Made by a program: the position numbers and the translations under genes. This document shows, piece by piece, positions 1-5,837 of a DNA stretch of 5,837 nucleotides (the first letter of the stretch is position 1; each line of letters opens with the position of its first letter). The notes under the pieces were generated by a model, which was given only the letters and a program-made list of their open reading frames with translations, made no database searches and was not told the DNA's origin. The DNA comes from Aequorivita sp. (lineage in GTDB: Bacteria > Bacteroidota > Bacteroidia > Flavobacteriales > Flavobacteriaceae), in contig NVXN01000001.1 in NCBI GenBank assembly GCA_002733915.1, positions 75,941 through 81,777 of the forward strand, written 5' to 3'.

Positions 1-915
1 GAAGAAGATTATTCCGCACTTTACAATATTATATACTGCTTTGAATACCTTGAAGAATACGAAGCAGCGATTGATTATTTAAACGATTTTCTGAACAAAA
101 ACCCCTATTGCGAAGTAGCTTGGCACCAAGTGGGCAAACAGTATTATGAACTTAAAGATTACAAAAAGGCACTTGCTGCCTTTGACTTCGCAATAATAAG
201 CGATGACCGCTTTATTGGTGCATATCTTGAAAAAGGAAAGGTACTGGAAAAACTAAAAAAATACGAGGAAGCAATCGAAAGCTACTCCATAACCTTAGGG
301 TTGGACGATCCAACTTCCTATGCATTGTTGCGAATTGGGAAATGCTATGAGAAGTTGGGCAATGCCGAAATGGCAATCCAATTTTACTCAAAGTGTGTGG
401 AAGAGGATTCTTTGCTCGACAAAGGCTGGATAGCTATCACAGATTTTTATACAAAAAGCAAGCAATTTCAGAAAGCCCTTTATTATATAGAAAAAGCTAT
501 CAATATCGACAGCGAAAATGTGCTATATTGGAAGCGCTACGCAAAAATAAATAATAAGCTAAACCATTTTGAGGAAGCAGAGGTAGGTTTTCGGAAAGCT
601 TTGGAATTGGGCAATTACGAAATTGATTCTTGGCTGACTCGTGGTGACATTCTAATAAATCTTGGTGAATTTGAGGCTGCAATAAACAACTTCAACCAAG
701 CCTTGGAGTTTTATCCTGAGCATGCTGAGATAGAATATCGCCTTTCGGGCTTATATTTTACACAAAGCGAAAATGACAAAGGCACATTTCACCTTAAAAA
801 CGCACTAAAATCTGAACCTGATTATTTGATAATAATTGAAGAACTTTTTCCTCAAGTTTATCAAATGGATACCGTTGTGGAAATAATCAAGCAACACAAA
901 AATCCTTCGCTTTAA
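1..915 (+). CDS. Tetratricopeptide-repeat (TPR) protein, 5' end outside the window
   Basis: The reading frame is open from the first base of the window to a TAA at 913-915, giving 304 residues. The true start lies upstream; the GTG at 130 is an internal Val codon in the middle of a repeat, not a start. The protein is almost wholly about eight consecutive TPR-like helical hairpins of about 34 residues, beginning near residues 3, 40, 74, 107, 141, 175, 210 and 244. They show the usual pattern of small residue or Gly at position 8, Tyr or Leu at 11, Ala at 20 and Ala-Ile/Ala-Leu in helix B (for example KKYEEAIESY and GEFEAAINNFNQAL). The last ~25 residues form a short non-repeat tail. No membrane segment or enzyme motif is visible in this part; a signal peptide cannot be judged. 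TPR arrays bind proteins, but the partner is unknown. It lies 35 bases before the DUF368 pair and is probably co-transcribed with it. The family call is firm; the function is not known. Confidence 0.92.
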   Translation, partial: EEDYSALYNIIYCFEYLEEYEAAIDYLNDFLNKNPYCEVAWHQVGKQYYELKDYKKALAAFDFAIISDDRFIGAYLEKGKVLEKLKKYEEAIESYSITLGLDDPTSYALLRIGKCYEKLGNAEMAIQFYSKCVEEDSLLDKGWIAITDFYTKSKQFQKALYYIEKAINIDSENVLYWKRYAKINNKLNHFEEAEVGFRKALELGNYEIDSWLTRGDILINLGEFEAAINNFNQALEFYPEHAEIEYRLSGLYFTQSENDKGTFHLKNALKSEPDYLIIIEELFPQVYQMDTVVEIIKQHKNPSL

Positions 916-950
916 TTTCTGTATTTTTGGGGTTTTAGCAACATAGACCT

Positions 951-1940
951 ATGCCTCAAAGAAATTTTCTTCAGTATTTGACAGTAACCGTAAAAGGCCT
1001 CGCCATGGGTGCTGCCGATGTTGTGCCAGGTGTATCGGGCGGAACAATCGCCTTTATTTCCGGCATCTATGAAGAGCTGATAGAAACCATTCACAACTTG
1101 GATCTCGGCTTTTTCAAAATATGGAAAAAGGAAGGTTTTTTAAAGGCTTGGAAGCACTACAACCTTGGATTTCTTTTAGCGCTGTTTTCAGGGGTTTTAA
1201 TCAGTATTATTTCGTTGGCAAAATTGATTACGTGGCTATTGGAGGTTTATCCAATTATGGTCTGGTCGTTTTTCTTCGGCTTGGTGATTGCCAGTATTGT
1301 GTATGTAGGCAAACAAATTACCCATTGGAGATTGGCTGTAATTTTTGCGATGATTGTAGCTTCAGTGGGGTCCTATTTAATAACCATCGCTGACCCAGTG
1401 GGCTCTCCAGACAGTAGCTGGTTTCTCTTTTTCGCAGGCTTTATAGCAATTATTGCAATGATACTTCCTGGCATTTCGGGCGCATTTATTCTTTTACTTC
1501 TTGGAGCATATACAACGGTAATAGGCATTGTAACCCAATTGGGTGAGGGCATCACAACTTTGAACAGTTCTCTTTTTCTTGGCGCCTTTGTCAAACTTTT
1601 AATTTTTGCCGTTGGCGCAGTTATTGGTTTAAAAGTTTTTTCCAGAGCATTAAACTGGATGTTTAAACACCACAAAAATTTAATACTTGCTGTGCTTACA
1701 GGTTTTATGGTTGGCGCTCTAAATAAGATTTGGCCTTGGAAGGAAGTCTTGCAGTACAGAATGAATCATGCCGGGGAACAAGTTCCTTTTATTGAAAAAA
1801 GCATACTCCCACAAAATTATGACGGCAATCCACAGATTTTGTATGCAATCCTTTTTGCAATCATTGGTTTTTTGACAATCTTTTTGTTGGAAAGAGTTGC
1901 AGTTAAGAAAGTAGCTATAGACGATGGCAATTCCAATTAA
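951..1940 (+). CDS. popT: DUF368 family polyprenyl-phosphate transporter (PopT-like), paralogue 1
   Basis: This 329-residue integral membrane protein belongs to DUF368 (PF04018). Members of this family have been shown to act as polyprenyl-phosphate (undecaprenyl-phosphate) translocases, named PopT, which return the carrier lipid to the cytoplasmic face for reuse in peptidoglycan and surface polysaccharide synthesis. The sequence shows the two family hallmarks in its two halves: GAADVVPGVSGGT at residues 20-32 and LPGISG at 172-177. These resemble a duplicated re-entrant fold. Hydrophobic segments lie near 71-92, 101-120, 128-147, 157-187, 208-228, 243-260 and 296-313, and a conserved WPWK sits at 261-264. 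The C-terminus is short and polar. The ATG at 951 is chosen because the 18 residues before MGAAD match the paralogue's N-terminus in length and character; an ATG at 1005 would remove the helix before the first motif. No Shine-Dalgarno is visible, as is usual in Bacteroidota. The family is certain; the exact substrate here is inferred. Confidence 0.93.
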   Translation: MPQRNFLQYLTVTVKGLAMGAADVVPGVSGGTIAFISGIYEELIETIHNLDLGFFKIWKKEGFLKAWKHYNLGFLLALFSGVLISIISLAKLITWLLEVYPIMVWSFFFGLVIASIVYVGKQITHWRLAVIFAMIVASVGSYLITIADPVGSPDSSWFLFFAGFIAIIAMILPGISGAFILLLLGAYTTVIGIVTQLGEGITTLNSSLFLGAFVKLLIFAVGAVIGLKVFSRALNWMFKHHKNLILAVLTGFMVGALNKIWPWKEVLQYRMNHAGEQVPFIEKSILPQNYDGNPQILYAILFAIIGFLTIFLLERVAVKKVAIDDGNSN

Positions 1941-1971
1941 TTTAATAACTCAGTAAAACAATTTCAAAAAA

Positions 1972-2994
1972 GTGTACGAAAATCGCTCCTTTTCCGATAA
2001 AACCTGGCTGGTCTTAAAAGGATTAGGGATGGGTGCTGCCAACAAGGTGCCTGGCGTTTCTGGGGGCGTTGTAGCCTTTGTTGCGGGTTTTTACGAAGAA
2101 TTTATTTATTCCCTTCAAAAAGTAAACAGAAAAGCGTTCAAACTTTTAATTAATGGGCGTTTTAAGAGTTTTTACAGATATACAAACGGGCAGTTTTTAA
2201 GCCTGTTGATACTTGGAATGGTCATTAGTTATTTCAGTGTTTCCAAGCTTTTGGATTATTTGATTGAACATTATGAACTATTCGTGTGGAGTGCTTTTTT
2301 TGGAATGATCATCGGTTCCATCTATTTTATTGCAAAGGATTTTGGCGATTGGAACCGCAAATATGTTGGCTATTTGCTCTGCGGAGTCGCTGCCGGAATT
2401 GCTATTAGTTTTTTAGAACCCGCAAAAGAAAACAGCAACCTGCTTTTTGTATTTTTCTGCGGCATCATAAGCGTTTCGGGGATGACCTTACCCGGACTTT
2501 CAGGATCCTTTATACTCATGCTTTTGGGAAATTATGTTCTACTTTTAGTAGATTCAGTTAATTCACTATTTGATACGTTTGCTGATGTTTTTCAGGGAGA
2601 TTTCAGTTGGGTTTATGACGCAGAGCGTATAGAACTTTTAAAGGTTCTGGCTGTTTTTTCGTTAGGTTCATTGGTAGGCTTGGTCTCACTATCGCACCTT
2701 TTGGCATACGTTTTAAAAAGATTCAAAAAAGCTACCTATGCCGTAATAATTGGTTTTATTGCTGGTTCGCTCGGTGTGGTATGGCCTTGGAAAGAAAAAA
2801 AATATGAATTGGATGCCCTTGGCCAAATTCAATTTGACGCCAACGGAAGAGAAATCATAAGAGGTTACAGTCGATTTTTCCCTTCCGAATTAAATTCTGA
2901 AACTATACTTGCAATTGTATTTATATTAATAGGAATCGGTATTGTGCTTAGCTTGGACTGGTATGATAACCATAAAAAGAAACAACGTGTCTAA
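1972..2994 (+). CDS. DUF368 family polyprenyl-phosphate transporter (PopT-like), paralogue 2
   Basis: This 340-residue membrane protein is a clear paralogue of the preceding gene, aligning along its whole length. It has the first DUF368 motif, GAANKVPGVSGGV, at residues 21-33, the second, LPGLSG, at 173-178, and WPWK at 271-274. The likely role is polyprenyl-phosphate transport, inferred from the family. It starts with GTG: an in-frame TAA at 1954 rules out any start further upstream, and the next ATG (2029) would cut off the N-terminal helix that the paralogue keeps. Compared with paralogue 1, Asp-Val of the first motif is Asn-Lys and the Thr after Gly-Gly is Val. The loop after the second motif is longer and more polar (about residues 195-220), and the segment between WPWK and the last membrane helix is charged. 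It lies 31 bases after paralogue 1 and overlaps aroE by 8 bases, so it is probably co-transcribed and may be translationally coupled to aroE. Whether it moves the same lipid is unknown. Confidence 0.91.
   Translation: MYENRSFSDKTWLVLKGLGMGAANKVPGVSGGVVAFVAGFYEEFIYSLQKVNRKAFKLLINGRFKSFYRYTNGQFLSLLILGMVISYFSVSKLLDYLIEHYELFVWSAFFGMIIGSIYFIAKDFGDWNRKYVGYLLCGVAAGIAISFLEPAKENSNLLFVFFCGIISVSGMTLPGLSGSFILMLLGNYVLLLVDSVNSLFDTFADVFQGDFSWVYDAERIELLKVLAVFSLGSLVGLVSLSHLLAYVLKRFKKATYAVIIGFIAGSLGVVWPWKEKKYELDALGQIQFDANGREIIRGYSRFFPSELNSETILAIVFILIGIGIVLSLDWYDNHKKKQRV
2987..2994 (+). other. Stop/start overlap between the second DUF368 gene and aroE
   Basis: The eight bases GTGTCTAA contain both the GTG start of aroE and the TAA stop of the preceding DUF368 gene, in different frames. 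An A-rich stretch (about 2972-2980) lies just upstream at the distance expected for a Bacteroidota ribosome-binding region, though it is not a classical Shine-Dalgarno. The arrangement suggests one mRNA and possible translational coupling. The overlap depends on the aroE start choice; with the ATG at 2963 the overlap would be 32 bases. Confidence 0.7.
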
Positions 2995-3718
2995 ATTTGG
3001 ATTGATAGGAAAAAACATTCATTATTCCTTCTCGAAAAAATTCTTTTCTGAAAAATTTAAAAGAGAGAATCTGCCGTTTACCTATGAAAATTTCGATATA
3101 CCCTCCATCGAAAAATTTCCTGAGATAATTTCCAATACACCAAATTTAAAAGGGTTAAACGTTACTATTCCCTATAAGGAAAAAGTCATTCCGTTTCTAG
3201 ATAGCCTGGCTTCTGATGCCGAAAAAATTGGTGCTGTAAATACAATTAAATTCTCTGAAAATGGAAAACTCACTGGCTACAACACCGACCATTTTGGGTT
3301 TCATAAAGCACTTGAACCATTTTTGCCACTTCAAAAAAAAACGGCTTTAATTTTGGGCACAGGGGGTGCATCAAAAGCAGTAGCGTTTGCCCTTCAGCAT
3401 TTAGGATTCGATTTTAAATTTGTCAGCCGAAACAAAGGAAACAGGATTTTGGAGTATTCCGCTTTAAACAAGACAGTGATTGAAAACAACCTGTTAATAA
3501 TCAACTGCACGCCTTTGGGTACGTTTCCAAATATTGCTGATTGTCCGCCCCTTCCCTATCAGTTTCTTACTGAAAATCATTTGCTTTTCGATTTAATCTA
3601 CAATCCCGACGAGACAGAATTTCTGAAACGTGGAAAATTGCAAGGTGCCGCAACCACTAACGGACTGATTATGCTGGAGCTACAGGCCATGAAAGCCTGG
3701 ACAATCTGGAATTCATAA
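2987..3718 (+). CDS. aroE: Shikimate dehydrogenase (NADP+), AroE
   Basis: AroE is a cytoplasmic enzyme that reduces 3-dehydroshikimate to shikimate with NADPH, the fourth step of the route to chorismate and hence aromatic amino acids, folate and menaquinone. At 243 residues it is somewhat shorter than the ~270-residue E. coli enzyme but complete. The substrate domain has the shikimate-binding S14-F-S16, the NVTIPYK motif with catalytic Lys64, and GYNTD with catalytic Asp101. The cofactor domain has the glycine loop LGTGGASKA (123-131), the SRNK segment (147-150) expected to contact the NADP phosphate, and NCTPLG (173-178). The C-terminus carries LIYNPDET and NGLIMLELQA with the conserved Gln233. 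The GTG at 2987 is chosen because it places SKFGLIG at the N-terminus, as in related enzymes. An ATG at 2963 or TTG at 2942 would add residues that only mirror the upstream gene in another frame. The start overlaps the previous stop by 8 bases. No active-site residue is missing. Confidence 0.95.
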   Translation: MSKFGLIGKNIHYSFSKKFFSEKFKRENLPFTYENFDIPSIEKFPEIISNTPNLKGLNVTIPYKEKVIPFLDSLASDAEKIGAVNTIKFSENGKLTGYNTDHFGFHKALEPFLPLQKKTALILGTGGASKAVAFALQHLGFDFKFVSRNKGNRILEYSALNKTVIENNLLIINCTPLGTFPNIADCPPLPYQFLTENHLLFDLIYNPDETEFLKRGKLQGAATTNGLIMLELQAMKAWTIWNS

Positions 3719-3754
3719 ATTTCATATAAAAAATTTCAAAAAAACGCTGTGTGC

Positions 3755-3784
3755 TTTGCCAATTGCACAGTTGTTAGTATCTTG
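3755..3784 (+). promoter_or_regulatory. Bacteroidota-type promoter for the DUF349 gene
   Basis: In the 102-base gap after aroE, TTTG at 3755-3758 is followed by exactly 19 bases and then TATCTTG at 3778-3784. This matches the primary sigma consensus of Bacteroidota (TTTG at -33, about 19 bases, TAnnTTTG at -7) apart from one missing T in the -7 box. Transcription would start near 3790, leaving a leader of about 30 bases before the ATG at 3821. It lies in the only sizeable non-coding stretch of the window and points the right way. No convincing Rho-independent terminator is visible between aroE and this site, so read-through from the upstream operon remains possible. Confidence 0.65.
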
Positions 3785-3820
3785 ACCGTCCAAGAAAAAC
3801 GAACCTAAACATTGAAACAA

Positions 3821-5837
3821 ATGTCTGACGAAAAATTGCCTCAGGAAGAAAACGAAAAAGAAATTCCGGCTACCGAAGCTACTGAAAAAACAAATGCTGC
3901 ATCTATAAACCCAGAAGAATCGGCCCGGGAGAATACAGCTGCGCCTGAAACTGGAGAAGTTCAACAGGAGAAAAGCACTTCCGAAGAAAATTCAGAGAGC
4001 AAGGATGCGGCTGATGAAAAAGCTATGGAAGAAAACATTGTGGAGGAAGCCATGGTCGCCGAAAAAGAAGCAGTTAAAGAAAAAGAAACGATTGAGGCCA
4101 CTTCAAACGAAAAGATTGAAACTTCAGAGAACGATGAAAATGGAGAAGATGAGGAAGAAGTAGCTTCTTCCGAAGATGAGGAAGATGAAGAAGACCATGA
4201 AGAAAAAGCCCAAAAAGATTACAGCACCCTTTCAGAAAAAGAATTGGTCGCTGAACTTGACAAGCTTTTAAAAACAAAAAAAATACAGGAATTAAAACAC
4301 GATGTTGAGGAAATTCGGTCTGAGTTCAACAGTAAATTTAATGAAGAACTGGAACATAAAAAGGAAGAGTTTCTTGCAGAAGGCGGAAATATTATCGACT
4401 TCCACTACACTACCCCGCTAAAAAAAGAATTCAACTCTCTCTATTTTGATTACAAAGAAAAACGCAACAATCACTATAAAAATCTAAAAAAAGACCTACA
4501 ATCAAATCTAGATAAGCGCTGGGAATTGATAGAAGAGCTAAAAGGGCTGTTGGGCGCAGAAGAAAATATAAACACCACCTACAAACACTTTAAAGAAATT
4601 CAGGAAAAATGGCACGTTGCAGGAGCTATTCCGCGCGATAAATACAATACCGTTTGGAATACCTACCACCACCACGTTGAGAATTTCTATGATTTTCTGC
4701 ATTTGAACCGTGAGTTCCGTGATCTGGATTTTAAGCACAATCTGGACGCCAAATTAAAACTTATTACCCGTGCCGAAGAGTTGGGGCAGGAAGAAGACAT
4801 CAATAAAGCCTTCAGGGAATTACAGATGCTTCACAAAATGTGGAAAGAAGATGTGGGGCCCGTGGCGAAAGAATATCGTGATGAAGTGTGGGATAAATTC
4901 AGTGAGGCCACAAAAGTAATCCACGATAAGCGCCAAGCACAATTGGCAGAAATGGAAAAAGATTTTGAGGCCAATCTTGAAAAGAAGAAAGAAATAATTG
5001 AAGCTATAAAGAAAGCCACCGAAGAGGCCAAACCAACCCACCAAGGTTGGCAAAATGCAATCAAGAAAGTACAAGAGCTTAGAGATGCTTTTTTCAACAC
5101 TGGAAGAGTACCACGGAACAACAACAAAGAAACCTGGAAGGCTTTCAAAGATGCCACGGGTAACTTTAACCATCAGAAAAACAGTTTCTATAAAAATCAA
5201 AAAAAGGAACAATACCATAATTTGGAAATGAAGCGTGACCTTATCAAAATTGCTGAAGAGAATAAAGACAGCGAAGATTTTGATGCCACAACGCCATTAA
5301 TGAAAAAAATCCAAAACGATTGGAAAAACATTGGACACGTGCCGAGAAAGGACAGTGACAAAATCTGGAAAAAGTTCAAAAAAGCTTGTAACCACTATTT
5401 TGACCGGCTCCACGCACAGAAAAACGAAGCAAATAAAGAAGAAATGGCGCATTTTGAAGCCAAGCAACAAATGCTTGAAAAACTTTCTTCTTTTGAATTG
5501 AGCGGCGACCACAAGGTAGATGTGAAAAAGATAAAGGAATATATTACCGCTTGGAAGGAAATAGGTCGTGTGCCTTATAACAAGCGTAATATTGAGCAGA
5601 AGTTCAATAAAATTTTAGACGGTCTTTTTGGCAAGTTAGACTTAAGCAAAAAAGAAACCGAACTCATCAAATTTGACAATAAACTGAATACGCTTGTAAA
5701 CCGCGAAGATGAGAGGAAACTGCAGAATGAGCATTTCTTTATTTCAAAAAAGATTGATGAAACCAAAGATGAAATTCGCCAACTGGAAAACAATTTAGGT
5801 TTTTTCCACCACGTGGATGAAAATAATCCTTTGGTAA
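3821..5837 (+). CDS. DUF349-repeat protein with acidic N-terminal region, 3' end outside the window
   Basis: The frame is open from the ATG at 3821 to the window edge, 672 residues without a stop. Residues 1-130 are low-complexity and strongly acidic (by hand count about 49 Glu/Asp, no Phe, Trp or Tyr), densest at 108-128, and probably disordered. Residues 133-250 are charged and helical. Five DUF349 (PF03993) units follow, each a helical bundle with a W-x-x-x-G-x-hydrophobic-P-R type turn and a later W-x-x-F. They centre on Trp264 (AGAIPR), Trp341 (degenerate, DVGPVAKEY), Gly428 (TGRVPR, with Phe replacing the Trp), Trp501 (IGHVPR) and Trp578 (IGRVPY). A Lys/Glu-rich coiled-coil tail begins near 625. 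No signal peptide, membrane segment or enzymatic motif is seen, so it should be cytoplasmic. The function of DUF349 is not established. From memory of flavobacterial relatives only a few dozen residues are missing. It probably has its own promoter at 3755-3784. Confidence 0.93.
   Translation, partial: MSDEKLPQEENEKEIPATEATEKTNAASINPEESARENTAAPETGEVQQEKSTSEENSESKDAADEKAMEENIVEEAMVAEKEAVKEKETIEATSNEKIETSENDENGEDEEEVASSEDEEDEEDHEEKAQKDYSTLSEKELVAELDKLLKTKKIQELKHDVEEIRSEFNSKFNEELEHKKEEFLAEGGNIIDFHYTTPLKKEFNSLYFDYKEKRNNHYKNLKKDLQSNLDKRWELIEELKGLLGAEENINTTYKHFKEIQEKWHVAGAIPRDKYNTVWNTYHHHVENFYDFLHLNREFRDLDFKHNLDAKLKLITRAEELGQEEDINKAFRELQMLHKMWKEDVGPVAKEYRDEVWDKFSEATKVIHDKRQAQLAEMEKDFEANLEKKKEIIEAIKKATEEAKPTHQGWQNAIKKVQELRDAFFNTGRVPRNNNKETWKAFKDATGNFNHQKNSFYKNQKKEQYHNLEMKRDLIKIAEENKDSEDFDATTPLMKKIQNDWKNIGHVPRKDSDKIWKKFKKACNHYFDRLHAQKNEANKEEMAHFEAKQQMLEKLSSFELSGDHKVDVKKIKEYITAWKEIGRVPYNKRNIEQKFNKILDGLFGKLDLSKKETELIKFDNKLNTLVNREDERKLQNEHFFISKKIDETKDEIRQLENNLGFFHHVDENNPLV

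Noticed and set aside
922..929. A perfect -7 type box (TATTTTTG) between the TPR gene and the first DUF368 gene.
   Set aside because: No TTTG lies at 19-21 bases upstream and T-runs are common in AT-rich DNA, so it is not called as a promoter; the short gap fits an operon better.
1121..1393. A 90-codon + strand frame inside the first DUF368 gene.
   Set aside because: It lies wholly within a well-supported membrane-protein gene, in another frame, and shows no family resemblance of its own.
2942..2986. N-terminal extension of AroE from the TTG at 2942 or the ATG at 2963.
   Set aside because: The extra residues overlap the end of the DUF368 gene and do not resemble AroE; the conserved SKFGLIG start fits the GTG at 2987.
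3747..3770. An inverted repeat after aroE considered as a Rho-independent terminator.
   Set aside because: The perfect stem is only 5 bp with a 10-base loop and no T-run follows, so it is too weak to call a terminator.
3722..3964. A minus-strand frame across the aroE-DUF349 gap.
   Set aside because: Its Phe/Ser-rich composition is the complement of the acidic DUF349 N-terminus, and it runs through the likely + strand promoter.
4820..5218. Antisense frames of 108-132 codons opposite the DUF349 gene, rich in Phe, Leu and Ser.
   Set aside because: They are the expected mirror of a Lys/Glu-rich coding strand; no separate promoter or recognisable protein is present.
1..5837. A search for mobile elements, CRISPR repeats, tRNA or rRNA genes, phage genes, toxin-antitoxin or defence modules.
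   Set aside because: Nearly all of the window is filled by five ordinary coding genes; no direct-repeat array, transposase, cloverleaf or terminal inverted repeats were seen.

Overview
The window looks like chromosomal DNA of a member of the Bacteroidota, most likely class Flavobacteriia. The evidence is AT-rich DNA, A-rich rather than GGAGG-type leaders before the start codons, a promoter that fits the Bacteroidota consensus (TTTG, 19 bases, TAnnTTG), and a gene set (TPR protein, two DUF368 proteins, a short AroE, a DUF349 protein with a Glu-rich N-terminus) that I associate with flavobacteria. The genus cannot be named from this sequence alone.

All genes are on the + strand. Positions 1-915 hold the 3' part of a gene for a tetratricopeptide-repeat (TPR) protein. 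After 35 bases come two paralogous DUF368 membrane proteins, at 951-1940 and 1972-2994, separated by 31 bases. DUF368 proteins are now known as polyprenyl-phosphate transporters (PopT family), which return the undecaprenyl-phosphate carrier lipid across the cytoplasmic membrane. The second paralogue ends inside the start of aroE (shikimate dehydrogenase, 2987-3718), with an 8-base overlap. The tight spacing from the TPR gene to aroE suggests one transcription unit. A 102-base gap then carries a good promoter candidate, followed by a long gene (3821 to beyond the right edge) for a DUF349-repeat protein. Both edge genes are truncated by the window, not broken.

Functionally, the first unit joins carrier-lipid recycling for cell-envelope synthesis (the two PopT-like proteins) with a housekeeping step of aromatic biosynthesis (AroE). 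The TPR and DUF349 proteins probably act as protein-interaction modules of unknown role. I see no mobile element, CRISPR array, RNA gene, phage gene or defence system. The part most worth following up is the tandem, diverged pair of PopT-like transporters; otherwise the region reads as ordinary core chromosome.
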